A stretch of 64,000 bases of DNA, from positions 354,074-418,073 of the forward strand of contig NZ_JAKFYR010000003.1 in assembly GCF_022554085.1 (NCBI RefSeq), in the 5' to 3' direction. Position 1 is the stretch's first letter, and each line of letters starts with the position of its first letter. Source of the stretch: Rhodococcus sp. CH91. GTDB taxonomy: Bacteria; Actinomycetota; Actinomycetes; Mycobacteriales; Mycobacteriaceae. Made by a program: the position numbers and the translations under genes. This document shows, piece by piece, positions 9,142-16,702 of the stretch. The notes beneath the pieces were generated by a model that searched no databases, was not told where the DNA came from, and saw only the letters and a program-made list of their open reading frames with translations.

Positions 9142-9927
9142 GTGCCTTCGACGACCGCCGCCGACGTCCGCGTGACCCGACTGTTCGCCCGCCGCGCCAC
9201 CCTGCGACGGTCCGTGGACCTGCTCGGCAGCTTCCGGTTCGAACAGACGGCACCGGAAAAATTCTACGGCGGTCTCGCGCGCGACACCGTGGAACTGATC
9301 GGGGATCTCTACACCGGTCTCACCGGCACCGACCTGACGGGCACCACCGTCGTCGACGTCGGCGGTGGTCCCGGCTATTTCGCCGACGCCTTCACCGCGG
9401 TGGGTTCCCGGTACGTGCCGATCGAGCCGGACCCCTCGGAGATGCACGCTGCGGGACTGCAGGTCGGCGGGGCGATCCGCGGGTCCGGGCTGGCGTTGCC
9501 GCTGCGCACGGGGTCCGTCGACGTGTGCTTCTCGTCGAACGTCGCCGAGCACGTCGCAACCCCCTGGTCCATGGCGGACGAGATGCTGCGCGTCACCCGG
9601 CCCGGTGGCCTGATGGTGCTGTCGTACACCCTGTGGTGGGGACCTTTCGGCGGGCACGAGACCGGTCCGTGGCACGCCTTCGGTGGCGAGTACGCGGCCC
9701 GGCGCTACGCGCGCAAGCACGGCAGGGAGCCGAAGAACCGGTACGGGGTGTCGCTGTTCGAGGTCGGCGCGAGCGACGGGCTGCGCTGGGCACGGTCGAC
9801 ACTCCACGGTGAACTGCTCGCGGCCTTCCCCCGCTATCACCCCCGCTGGGCATGGTGGCTCGTGCACGTGCCCGGCGTCCGGGAGTTCCTCGTCAGCAAT
9901 CTGGTGCTGGTGCTGCGGCGGCGCTGA
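9142..9927 (+). CDS. mtrP: Class I SAM-dependent methyltransferase, MtrP-like (Rv0224c)
   Basis: A 261-residue Rossmann-fold methyltransferase. The SAM-binding loop VVDVGGGPGYFADAF lies near residues 70-85, followed by the acidic motif IEPDPSEM and the post-I region with DVCFSSNVAEHV. The start is taken as GTG at 9142 with GGTGG upstream, giving the family length of about 255 residues; a longer frame from 9088 has no family similarity. By position and size it matches Rv0224c. The corynebacterial homologue MtrP has been described as a putative methyltransferase needed for efficient transport of trehalose mycolates. Together with the TmaT-like acyltransferase it supports assigning this locus to trehalose mycolate processing ahead of MmpL3 export. 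Substrate methylated: unknown. Confidence 0.8.
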   Translation: MPSTTAADVRVTRLFARRATLRRSVDLLGSFRFEQTAPEKFYGGLARDTVELIGDLYTGLTGTDLTGTTVVDVGGGPGYFADAFTAVGSRYVPIEPDPSEMHAAGLQVGGAIRGSGLALPLRTGSVDVCFSSNVAEHVATPWSMADEMLRVTRPGGLMVLSYTLWWGPFGGHETGPWHAFGGEYAARRYARKHGREPKNRYGVSLFEVGASDGLRWARSTLHGELLAAFPRYHPRWAWWLVHVPGVREFLVSNLVLVLRRR

Positions 9928-9977
9928 CGAGCGCGGCGGCTCGGTGCCGGCGCCTGCAGTCGCCTAATCTCGGGGCC

Positions 9978-10880
9978 ATGACCGCACTGGCGCTGGATGT
10001 GGGGGGCACGAAACTCGCTGCGGCCGTCGTGGCAGACGACGGCACCCCGGTCGAAGCCCGGTCCGTGCCGATCCCCTCCCGCGAGGCGTGGGGTGCCTGC
10101 GCGGGACTGCTGCGGCAGGTCGCCGAGATCGGCGCCGGCCCGGTGACCGCTGTCGGGATCGCCTCGGCAGGGCCGGTGGACACGGTCGCGGGCACGATCT
10201 GCCCGATCAACATCCCGGAGTGGAGCGCGGGCTTCCCCCTGGTCGAGGCCGTGCACAGCCTGTTCCCCGGCAGCCGGGTGGACCTCGTGCTGGACGGGGC
10301 CGCAGCCGCACTGGCCGAACAGCGTGTCGGAGCGGGGCGCGACGTCGCCGATCTCCTCGGTGTCGTGCTCGGCACCGGCATCGGCGGTGGACTCGTGCTC
10401 GGCGGGCGGATCGTGTCCGGCCGCACCGGAAACGCCGGGCACATCGGGCACATCGTGTCGCCGTACGGAACGACCGTGTGCGCGTGCGGAGGTGTCGGCT
10501 GCGTCGAGACGGTCGCGAGCGGCCCGTCGGCGGTGCGCTGGGCGCGGGCCCACGGATGGCAAGGGCACGACGGTGCAGCACTCGGCGCCGACGCCGAGGC
10601 CGGCGTCGGTGTCGCCGCAGCAGCTCTCGAGCGCGCCGGGACGGCCCTGGGCCAGGTGATCGCGTCGGCGGCGGCGCTCACGGACGTGACACGGGTGGTC
10701 GTCGGGGGAGGCTTCGCGCAGTCGGGTGCGCATCTGTGGCGGCCGATGCTCGCGGCGGCGGCACGGCACGCACGCCTGCGCTTCGTACGGGATCTGCGGA
10801 TCGTCCCCGCCGAACTCGGCGCCCTGGGCACCCTCACCGGCGCGTCGATCGTCGCGGCGGGTCACGACTGGATAAATTGA
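9978..10880 (+). CDS. ROK family protein (sugar kinase type)
   Basis: A 300-residue ROK-family protein without a DNA-binding domain, so a kinase rather than a repressor. The ATP-binding motif LDVGGTKLAAAVV begins at residue 5. The catalytic region contains a VLDGAAAAL sequence in place of the more usual NDANAAAL, keeping the aspartate. The zinc motif CACGGVGCVE is intact near residue 170. Members phosphorylate glucose, N-acetylglucosamine or N-acetylmannosamine; the sugar cannot be told here. It is transcribed in the same direction as the methyltransferase, 50 bases downstream, so cotranscription is possible. It ends before a GC-rich hairpin at 10925-10957. Annotation as glucokinase would be a guess. 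Confidence 0.85.
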   Translation: MTALALDVGGTKLAAAVVADDGTPVEARSVPIPSREAWGACAGLLRQVAEIGAGPVTAVGIASAGPVDTVAGTICPINIPEWSAGFPLVEAVHSLFPGSRVDLVLDGAAAALAEQRVGAGRDVADLLGVVLGTGIGGGLVLGGRIVSGRTGNAGHIGHIVSPYGTTVCACGGVGCVETVASGPSAVRWARAHGWQGHDGAALGADAEAGVGVAAAALERAGTALGQVIASAAALTDVTRVVVGGGFAQSGAHLWRPMLAAAARHARLRFVRDLRIVPAELGALGTLTGASIVAAGHDWIN

Positions 10881-10924
10881 CCGCCCAACCTGCGGTTTTC
10901 GGCTTACCCTGAGGACCGATGGAG

Positions 10925-10957
10925 TCCCGGCGGGATCCGTTGACCGGTCCGCCGGGA
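10925..10957. terminator. GC-rich hairpin between the ROK and CBS genes
   Basis: Nine-base arms TCCCGGCGG (10925-10933) and CCGCCGGGA (10949-10957) pair perfectly around a 15-base loop. It lies 45 bases after the ROK stop codon and 28 bases before the CBS start, with no T-run. It could terminate the ROK transcript or form a leader structure for the CBS gene; sequence alone does not decide. Confidence 0.4.
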
Positions 10958-10985
10958 TGCCCGGCGAGCGGATCGGCGGTACCGG

Positions 10986-11417
10986 ATGCGGATTGCTGAC
11001 ATTTTGCGGACCAAGGGTTCGGAGGTGCACACCGTCACTCCGGACACCACCGTGTGCGAGCTCATCGGCGACTTCGCCCGTTTCAATGTCGGAGCGGTGG
11101 TCGTCTGCGAGAACGAGACCGTCGCCGGCATCGTCACCGAACGCGATGTGGTGCGCGCCCTGCACGCGCGGGGCCCGTCGATCCTCGCCCTGCCGGCACG
11201 CGAGCTGATGTCCGGATCGGTGACGACCTGCCTGCCCACCGAGTCGGTCGACAGCCTCGCCGAGACCATGACCGAACAGCGGATCCGGCACCTGCCGGTC
11301 GTGGTCGACGCACAGCTCGTCGGAATCGTCAGTATCGGCGACGTGGTCAAGAGCAGGATCGACGAGCTGCAGGCCGAACGCGATCAGCTCGCGTCGTACA
11401 TCCACGGCGGCGGCTGA
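10986..11417 (+). CDS. Two-CBS-domain protein
   Basis: A 143-residue stand-alone protein made of two CBS (Bateman) domains, residues about 8-60 and 72-125. The repeats are visible as GAVVVCENETVAGIVTERDVVRAL and IRHLPVVVDAQLVGIVSIGDVVK, ending in the typical helix with paired acidic and basic residues. Such proteins bind adenine nucleotides (AMP, ATP or NAD) and act as sensors; several actinobacterial members are hypoxia- or stress-related. The start is the ATG at 10986, although its ribosome binding site is weak (GGCGGTACC). It is followed by a short GC-rich convergent intergenic stretch. No partner gene is obvious next to it. Confidence 0.85.
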   Translation: MRIADILRTKGSEVHTVTPDTTVCELIGDFARFNVGAVVVCENETVAGIVTERDVVRALHARGPSILALPARELMSGSVTTCLPTESVDSLAETMTEQRIRHLPVVVDAQLVGIVSIGDVVKSRIDELQAERDQLASYIHGGG

Positions 11418-11445
11418 AAGCCCGTGACCGGGCCTTCGGCCGGGA

Positions 11446-11859
11446 TCAGTCCTCGGCCGGGCCGCCCGTGACCGGTTCGTCGCCCGCGGCACCGTCCTCG
11501 GCAGTCGTGTCCTCCGCCGCGCCCGGGCGATCGAGGATGCTCACGCTCATCCCGAACGGCAGGAACCGCACCGAGCGTCGCGGATCGGTATTGCCCTTGA
11601 GGGTGCGCAGGGCATCGAGTTCGGTGCGATGGACCTGGTCGACGCGGGCGACACCCTCGTCGTCCGAGGTGTAGACCACCCAGACCCCGTCGCCCGTCTC
11701 ACCGGTGGTTTCGGGCCGCGCCTGCGTGCGCGTGGGTGCCGCCGGTGGCTCGAGGAAGGAGAAGATGCGGTCCCTCAGTCCCCGCAGTTCCTCACCGGCT
11801 TCCCGCACCACGCGGTCGAGATCTTCGGGATCGAACCCGAACGGGTTGTTCTCCGCCAT
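11446..11859 (-). CDS. Conserved actinobacterial protein of unknown function
   Basis: A 137-residue acidic protein. The N-terminal half (MAENNPFGFDPEDLDRVVREAGEEL and the following helix) looks amphipathic. The middle contains a beta-rich stretch with VWVVYTSDDEGVARVDQVH, and the last 25 residues are low-complexity acidic. The ATG at 11859 is preceded by GGAGACATGTC, a good ribosome binding site, and gives the MAENNPFGFDPED start. I do not recognise a domain. The gene is divergent from the deaminase gene across 122 bases holding a perfect short palindrome. No signal peptide or membrane segment is seen, so it is probably cytoplasmic. Confidence 0.65.
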   Translation of the reverse strand: MAENNPFGFDPEDLDRVVREAGEELRGLRDRIFSFLEPPAAPTRTQARPETTGETGDGVWVVYTSDDEGVARVDQVHRTELDALRTLKGNTDPRRSVRFLPFGMSVSILDRPGAAEDTTAEDGAAGDEPVTGGPAED

Positions 11860-11881
11860 GACATGTCTCCTGACCATTGGG

Positions 11882-11895
11882 CACACTCCAGTGTG
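11882..11895. promoter_or_regulatory. Palindrome in a divergent promoter region
   Basis: CACACT-CC-AGTGTG is a perfect 6+6 inverted repeat in the space between the divergent hypothetical gene (start 11859) and the deaminase gene (start about 11982). Its position suits an operator serving one or both promoters. The binding protein is unknown and the match could be chance. Confidence 0.3.
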
Positions 11896-11981
11896 GAGAC
11901 GGTGGACGATTCGCGCCACCCGGGAGCATTCCCGCGGTCGCCCTTCTCCACACGCAGCCGGACAGGAAGGGGACAGAGGTG

Positions 11982-12458
11982 GTGGACGAGGTCGATCTGC
12001 AGCATCTCCGACGATGCCTCGAACTCGCGGAGGAAGCCGTCGCGGCGGGTGACGAACCGTTCGGGTCGGTGCTCGCCGACGCGGACGGACGCGCCCTGGC
12101 CGAGGACCGCAACCGCATCGCGGGCGGCGACCGCACCCGGCATCCGGAATTCGCGCTGGCGCGGTGGGCGGCCGAGCATCTCACGCCGCACGAACGTAGT
12201 GCGGCCACCGTGTACACCTCCGGTGAGCACTGCCCGATGTGTGCCGCCGCGCACGGCTGGGTGGGCCTGGGGCGGATCGTCTACGCCGCGTCCTCCGCCC
12301 AACTGGTCCGCTGGCTCGAGGAGATGGGCGTGCCACCGGCGCCCGTGCGGCCCCTGCCTGTCCGGGAGGTCGTTCCGGGGGTGACCGTCGAGGGTCCGGT
12401 CCCCGCCCTCGAACAGGAGATTCACGACCTGCATCGTCGCTGCCATCTCGGTGGATGA
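11982..12458 (+). CDS. Cytidine/guanine deaminase-like nucleoside deaminase
   Basis: A 158-residue zinc-dependent deaminase of the CMP/dCMP/guanine deaminase superfamily. The zinc motifs are HPEFALARW (His plus catalytic Glu, near residue 55) and SGEHCPMCAAA (two Cys ligands, near residue 85). The start is GTG at 11982, or the adjacent GTG at 11979, preceded by AGGAAGGGGAC; an upstream extension to 11877 overlaps the promoter region. Its C-terminal half ends in EIHDLHRRCH, typical of the nucleoside deaminase branch that includes guanine deaminase. The reaction is hydrolytic deamination of a base or nucleoside in salvage; the exact substrate is unsettled. It is followed by the aldehyde dehydrogenase after 194 bases. 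Confidence 0.8.
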   Translation: MDEVDLQHLRRCLELAEEAVAAGDEPFGSVLADADGRALAEDRNRIAGGDRTRHPEFALARWAAEHLTPHERSAATVYTSGEHCPMCAAAHGWVGLGRIVYAASSAQLVRWLEEMGVPPAPVRPLPVREVVPGVTVEGPVPALEQEIHDLHRRCHLGG

Positions 12459-12535
12459 CTCCGGCCGGTGCCCGTTTCCCCGGGAGGGGGCGAGTGCGGC
12501 GGTCCCGCTGGATCTGGTGACCCCTACCCCGAGCC

Positions 12536-12549
12536 TGTAACGTGTTCTA
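12536..12549. promoter_or_regulatory. KstR-type operator upstream of the aldehyde dehydrogenase
   Basis: The 14-mer TGTAACGTGTTCTA matches the KstR operator consensus TNNAACNNGTTNNA at every defined position. It lies 104 bases before the aldehyde dehydrogenase start. KstR is the TetR-family repressor of cholesterol catabolism in mycobacteria and rhodococci, and I recall the M. tuberculosis orthologue Rv0223c among KstR-controlled genes. Match seen directly; regulation inferred. Confidence 0.6.
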
Positions 12550-12652
12550 GTGTTCGGGGTCACAGCACCGCGGCGCGCTCGACGGCCGCGCGTTCGGACG
12601 TATGAGCTATGAGCACAGCCGACACATGAGCACAGCTAGGTGAGGAAGCGAC

Positions 12653-14101
12653 ATGACCGACTACGACAAGTTGTTCATCGGCGGCCAGTGGGTGGCACCG
12701 TCGACCGACGAGAGGCTCGAGGTGTTCTCCCCCGCCACGGAGGAGCGCGTCGGCTCCGTGCCCGTCGCGGGACCGCAGGACGTCGATGCAGCGGTCGCCG
12801 CCGCCCGTCGCGCCTTCGACGAAGGCCCGTGGTCCCGCACCACTCCGAGCGAGCGCGCCGAGATCCTCGGCAAGGCCGCGAAACTCATCGAGGAACGTCG
12901 CGCGGAGATCGGCGCCTCCCTCACGGCCGAGATGGGCCAGCCCCCGGCATCGGTGGAGATGATGCAGCTGACCTCGGGCCTCGCGACGATCAATTACTAT
13001 GCCGGTCTTGCCGATTCGTTCCCCTGGGTCGAGGAGCGCACCGGCCTGTTCGGTCGCAGCCGCGTCAGCCGCGAACCTGTCGGTGTCGTCGCCGCCGTCA
13101 TCGCATGGAACGTGCCGCTGTTCCTCATGATCAACAAGCTCGGGCCCGCACTGCTCGCCGGGTGCACCATGGTCCTCAAGCCCGCCCCCGAATCTCCACT
13201 GACGACGAACGTGATCGCCGAGATCTTCGCGGAGGCCGGGCTTCCCGAGGGCGTGCTGTCCCTCGTCCCCGGTGGCGCCGAGACCGGCGAATATCTCGTG
13301 TCGCATCCCGACGTCGACAAGATCACCTTCACCGGGTCGACGGCAGTGGGCCGCCACATCGGCGAGATCGCGGCCCGTGGCCTCAAGCGTTGTTCGCTCG
13401 AACTCGGAGGAAAGTCGGCCGCGATCATCCTCGAGGACGCCGACCTCGACTCCACCATGCCGATGCTGGTGATGTCCGGTCTGATGAACACCGGCCAGGC
13501 CTGCGTCGGCCAGGCCCGGGTCCTCGCCCCGCGTTCACGCTACGACGAGGTCGTCGAGAAGATGGCCGCGACCGCCGCCTTCTTCCCCGTCGGACTGCCC
13601 GACACCGAAGGCGCCCAGCTGGGCCCGCTGATCTCCGCGAAACAGCGCGATCGTGTCGAGTCCTACATCGCGAAGGGCAAGGAGGAAGGCGCTCGACTCG
13701 TGCTCGGTGGCGGTCGCCCCGAAGGCATCGAGACGGGTTATTTCGTCGAGCCCACGATCTTCGCCGATGTGGACAACTCCATGACCATCGCCCGTGAGGA
13801 GATCTTCGGGCCCGTCATCTGCGTCATCCCTTACGACAGCGTCGACGAAGCGGTCAAGATCGCCAACGATTCCGATTACGGCCTCGCCGGATCCGTGTAC
13901 ACCACCGATGTCGAGAAGGGCCTCGACATCGCCTCACGTGTACGCACCGGGACGTACGGAATCAATTGGTATGCCTTCGATCCCGGATCTCCGTTCGGCG
14001 GTTACAAGAACTCCGGCATCGGCCGCGAGAACGGCCCCGAGGGTGTCGAAGCCTACTGCGAGACCAAGTCGGTGCTCTACCCGCTCGGCTACGAGGGCTG
14101 A
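12653..14101 (+). CDS. NAD(P)-dependent aldehyde dehydrogenase (Rv0223c-like)
   Basis: A 482-residue aldehyde dehydrogenase superfamily member of normal length. The cofactor-binding region includes PVGVVAAVIAWNVPL and the conserved KPAPESPL. The FTGSTAVGRHIG loop, the catalytic glutamate in LELGGKSA (near residue 250) and the catalytic cysteine in MNTGQACVGQ (near residue 283) are all present. GAGGAAGCGAC before the ATG is a good ribosome binding site. It oxidises an aldehyde to the acid with NAD(P). The position beside the Rv0224c/Rv0225-like genes matches Rv0223c, and a KstR-type operator lies upstream, suggesting a link to sterol or steroid side-chain catabolism. The actual aldehyde is not known. 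A long perfect hairpin follows the gene. Confidence 0.9.
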   Translation: MTDYDKLFIGGQWVAPSTDERLEVFSPATEERVGSVPVAGPQDVDAAVAAARRAFDEGPWSRTTPSERAEILGKAAKLIEERRAEIGASLTAEMGQPPASVEMMQLTSGLATINYYAGLADSFPWVEERTGLFGRSRVSREPVGVVAAVIAWNVPLFLMINKLGPALLAGCTMVLKPAPESPLTTNVIAEIFAEAGLPEGVLSLVPGGAETGEYLVSHPDVDKITFTGSTAVGRHIGEIAARGLKRCSLELGGKSAAIILEDADLDSTMPMLVMSGLMNTGQACVGQARVLAPRSRYDEVVEKMAATAAFFPVGLPDTEGAQLGPLISAKQRDRVESYIAKGKEEGARLVLGGGRPEGIETGYFVEPTIFADVDNSMTIAREEIFGPVICVIPYDSVDEAVKIANDSDYGLAGSVYTTDVEKGLDIASRVRTGTYGINWYAFDPGSPFGGYKNSGIGRENGPEGVEAYCETKSVLYPLGYEG

Positions 14102-14128
14102 TCTCCGGACCTTCGTCCCCGCATACGG

Positions 14129-14184
14129 CGAGGGGGAGGAAATGTGCGAGTTCTTCGACGAGAACACACATTTCCTCCCCCTCG
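14129..14184. terminator. Long perfect hairpin between convergent aldehyde dehydrogenase and cysE
   Basis: An 18-base arm (14129-14146) pairs perfectly with 14167-14184; inside the loop GTTCT (14150-14154) pairs with AGAAC (14161-14165). On one strand the arm reads CGAGGGGGAGGAAATGTG. It sits between two genes pointing at each other, so it is most simply a bidirectional terminator, but the stem is unusually long and asymmetric in composition (purine-rich on one side), which also fits a dispersed palindromic repeat. Confidence 0.7.
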
Positions 14185-14209
14185 ATCGTGTCGGCGGAGA
14201 GATACGACC

Positions 14210-14788
14210 TCAGATGTACATCGCCGGGTCGATATAGGTCGTCGGGTCGACGAGCGGTTCGTGCTTCTTGCGGGAGCGGACCGTCGCGGGGATGCCCGTG
14301 GCGATCGAATCCGGCGGCACGTCGTGGGTGACCACGGCGTTGGCGCCGATCGCGCTGTCGTCCCCGATCACCACCGGACCGAGCACCTTGGCGCCGGCGC
14401 CGACGGTCACCCGGTTGCCGAGCGTGGGATGGCGCTTCTCCTTCGCCAGCGACCTGCCGCCGAGTGTCACACCGTGATAGAGCATGACGTCGTCGCCGAT
14501 CTCGGCGGTCTCACCGATGACCACGCCCATGCCGTGGTCGATGAAGAAGCGCCGCCCGATGGTCGCGCCGGGATGGATCTCGATGCCGGTGAGGAACCGG
14601 GTGAACTGCGCGAGGATCCGGGCAGGTCCCTTGAGAGCGGGCACCTGCCACATCCGGTGTGCGATGCGATGCGACCAGATCGCGTGCAGCCCGGAGTAGA
14701 CGACGGCGTTCTCCGTATCGCTGCGCGCGGCCGGATCGTGGCCGCGCGCAGACTGCAGATCCTCCCGCAGAGTGTGCAGGATACCCAC
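14210..14788 (-). CDS. cysE: Serine O-acetyltransferase
   Basis: A 192-residue serine acetyltransferase of the short (EpsC/CysE) type. It has an N-terminal helical domain of about 70 residues followed by left-handed beta-helix hexapeptide repeats, including [18 protein letters not shown] with the catalytic His-Asp region. The later repeats include [20 protein letters not shown]. It forms O-acetyl-L-serine from serine and acetyl-CoA, the substrate for CysK encoded immediately upstream (8-base gap), so the two genes form a cysteine biosynthesis operon. A C-terminal tail after the hexapeptide domain could interact with CysK. The stop lies 25 bases from a long bidirectional hairpin. Enzyme assignment is firm. 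Confidence 0.95.
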   Translation of the reverse strand: MGILHTLREDLQSARGHDPAARSDTENAVVYSGLHAIWSHRIAHRMWQVPALKGPARILAQFTRFLTGIEIHPGATIGRRFFIDHGMGVVIGETAEIGDDVMLYHGVTLGGRSLAKEKRHPTLGNRVTVGAGAKVLGPVVIGDDSAIGANAVVTHDVPPDSIATGIPATVRSRKKHEPLVDPTTYIDPAMYI

Positions 14789-14796
14789 GACGGCGA

Positions 14797-15732
14797 TCAG
14801 TCCCGAATGTGTTCGAACAGCGGGGTCGAGATGTAGCGCTCACCGAAGTCGCAGACGACGGCGACGATCAGCTTGCCGGCGTTCTCCGGGCGCTTCGCCA
14901 GCTCGAGGGCCGCCCAGACGATGGCGCCCGACGAGATGCCACCGAGGATGCCTTCCTGCGTGCCGAGATCCCGGGCCACCCGGATCGCGTCGTCGAAGGA
15001 GACGTCGACGATCTCGTCGTAGACCTCGCGGTCGAGCACATCGGGCACGAAGTTGGCGCCGATGCCCTGGATCTTGTGGGGGCCGGGCTCCCCACCGTTG
15101 AGGATGGGCGAGTCGATCGGCTCGACGCCGACGATCTTCACCTCCGGCTTGTACTCCTTGAGCTTGCGGCCCGCGCCGGTGATGGTGCCGCCCGTGCCGA
15201 TGCCGGCCACGAAGATGTCGACCTCACCGGCGGTGTCCTTCCAGATCTCCTCACCGGTGGTGTTGTAGTGGATCTCCGGGTTCGCGGGGTTGCCGAACTG
15301 GCGGGCGAGGATCGCGTTCTCGGTCTTCTCGACAATTTCCTCGGCCTTCGCGACGGCACCCTTCATGCCTTCGGAACCGGGGGTGAGCACGATCTCGGCG
15401 CCGTAGGCGCGCAGCATGACGCGACGCTCGGTGGACATCGTCTCGGGCATCGTGAGGATGACCTTGTAGCCGCGTGCGGCGCCGACCATGGCGAGCGCGA
15501 TGCCGGTGTTCCCGGAGGTGCCCTCGACGATGGTGCCACCGGGCTTCAGCCGACCGGACTTCTCGGCGGCGTCGATGATGGCCACGCCGATGCGATCCTT
15601 GACGCTGTTCGCCGGATTGTAGAACTCGAGTTTCACGGCGACCGTCGCGTCGGACCCCTCGGTCAGACGATTGAGCTTGACGATCGGGGTACCCCCGACC
15701 AGTTCGGTCACATTGTCGTAGATCCTGCTCAT
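14797..15732 (-). CDS. cysK: Cysteine synthase A (O-acetylserine sulfhydrylase)
   Basis: A 311-residue PLP enzyme of the cysteine synthase family. The PLP lysine lies in [11 protein letters not shown] (near residue 44). The substrate loop [12 protein letters not shown] and the phosphate-binding glycine loop [12 protein letters not shown] are intact. It makes cysteine from O-acetylserine and sulfide in the cytosol. The ATG at 15732 has GAGGATC in front of it and gives the standard [13 protein letters not shown] start. It is the first gene of the cysK-cysE operon. The promoter must lie in the 400-base space upstream, which is shared with the SRPBCC gene in the other direction; I saw no known riboswitch there. 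Confidence 0.95.
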   Translation of the reverse strand: MSRIYDNVTELVGGTPIVKLNRLTEGSDATVAVKLEFYNPANSVKDRIGVAIIDAAEKSGRLKPGGTIVEGTSGNTGIALAMVGAARGYKVILTMPETMSTERRVMLRAYGAEIVLTPGSEGMKGAVAKAEEIVEKTENAILARQFGNPANPEIHYNTTGEEIWKDTAGEVDIFVAGIGTGGTITGAGRKLKEYKPEVKIVGVEPIDSPILNGGEPGPHKIQGIGANFVPDVLDREVYDEIVDVSFDDAIRVARDLGTQEGILGGISSGAIVWAALELAKRPENAGKLIVAVVCDFGERYISTPLFEHIRD

Positions 15733-16132
15733 GCTTGATCCTCCCTCATGGCCACACACGGCGGCTGCGGTCGCGGTCTCGATCGCCCTATTGCATCATT
15801 CTGTCGCCATCCGACGACGCAGCGGGCCCATCGATGTACGAACGTATCCGCCCGCCGTCGTTATTCCCACATGTCCGATTCGCCGTCGGACCGTCCCCCG
15901 TGGAGGTACCCGGCGGGGGATCCGGATCGGCCGGGTCGGTTTGCCCGGTGACCGTGCAGGGGTAGCCGAGCCGTATGACGTACGACGGCCCTCTCGTTTC
16001 CGGCCGCACGCCGCTGCGGGGTGCCGTCGAACGGGCGCCCGCGCTCGTCGGGCATGCAGTGTGCGTCGGGCATGCAGTGCGCGTCGAAACCTGAATCCGG
16101 CACGACCCGGACACCCGAGCGAGGAGACGACC
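15733..16132. other. 400-base intergenic region with a short tandem repeat
   Basis: Divergent space between cysK (minus) and the SRPBCC gene (plus). It must carry both promoters. I see no convincing small gene. The only structure noted is an 18-base tandem duplication near its right end (16047-16082). No long hairpin or recognised riboswitch is visible. Confidence 0.5.
16047..16082. repeat. Tandem duplication of an 18-base unit
   Basis: GTCGGGCATGCAGTGTGC (16047-16064) is followed directly by GTCGGGCATGCAGTGCGC (16065-16082), differing at one base. Each unit contains the palindrome GCATGC. It lies 50 bases upstream of the SRPBCC start and could be a duplicated regulator site or a replication-slippage event. 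Confidence 0.6.
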
Positions 16133-16702
16133 GTGGTCGATTTCAGCAGAGTCGTGGACAACGCGAGCCGAGCTGTGAACAACGCGGGCAAGGCAGTGAA
16201 CAATGCAGGTCAGACGGTCGGGGGCTTCGTCCGGCGTGCGATGGACCGCCCCCTCGACGCACGAAGGCCGCAGACGGTGACGGTGGCGGCGCCGCGGGCG
16301 CAGGTCATGCAGTTCTGGCGCGATCCCGAGAACCTGACCCGCGTCTTCGGTGATCGCGTCCGCGTCGAGACCGCAGAGGTGAACCACGTGCGCTGGACGT
16401 GGGAAGTCGCGGGCACGACGACGACCTGGGACACCCGCGTCGATGTCACCGAGGAGGGGCTCGCCTTCGTCGGAGAGGACGACGCGGACACTCCGGGACC
16501 CCGCGTGGTCCTCGCGATAGCCGACGCACCGCGTGGCCTGGGCACAGAGATGACCCTCCGCGCGGAGGTTCCCGCCCCCGAACTCGTCACCGGCGCGATG
16601 ACGTTCACCGCGCTCTACCGTGCGCGTGCCCTCATGCAGACCGGTGAGATCCCCACCCTGCAGGGCAGTCCGAGCGCCCGCAAATTCGAAGGAGAGGTCT
16701 GA
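16133..16702 (+). CDS. SRPBCC (START-like) family protein
   Basis: A 189-residue protein. The first 40 residues are a low-complexity helix with repeated VNNAGKAVNNAGQTV. They are followed by a START/polyketide-cyclase-like domain from about residue 45, with the hallmark AAPRAQVMQFWRDPENLTRVF and a later WTWEVAG strand. GAGGAGAC lies before the GTG start. The stop codon overlaps the start of the zinc dehydrogenase gene (TGATG), so the two proteins are cotranslated. Such SRPBCC/zinc-dehydrogenase pairs are common in actinobacteria. The ligand is unknown, and binding of a hydrophobic small molecule is inferred from the fold only. Confidence 0.75.
   Translation: MVDFSRVVDNASRAVNNAGKAVNNAGQTVGGFVRRAMDRPLDARRPQTVTVAAPRAQVMQFWRDPENLTRVFGDRVRVETAEVNHVRWTWEVAGTTTTWDTRVDVTEEGLAFVGEDDADTPGPRVVLAIADAPRGLGTEMTLRAEVPAPELVTGAMTFTALYRARALMQTGEIPTLQGSPSARKFEGEV

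Noticed and set aside
9011-9253. N-terminal extension of the glycosyltransferase
   Set aside because: Low-complexity sequence within the divergent promoter region; the GTG at 9010 gives a proper GT-B N-terminus.
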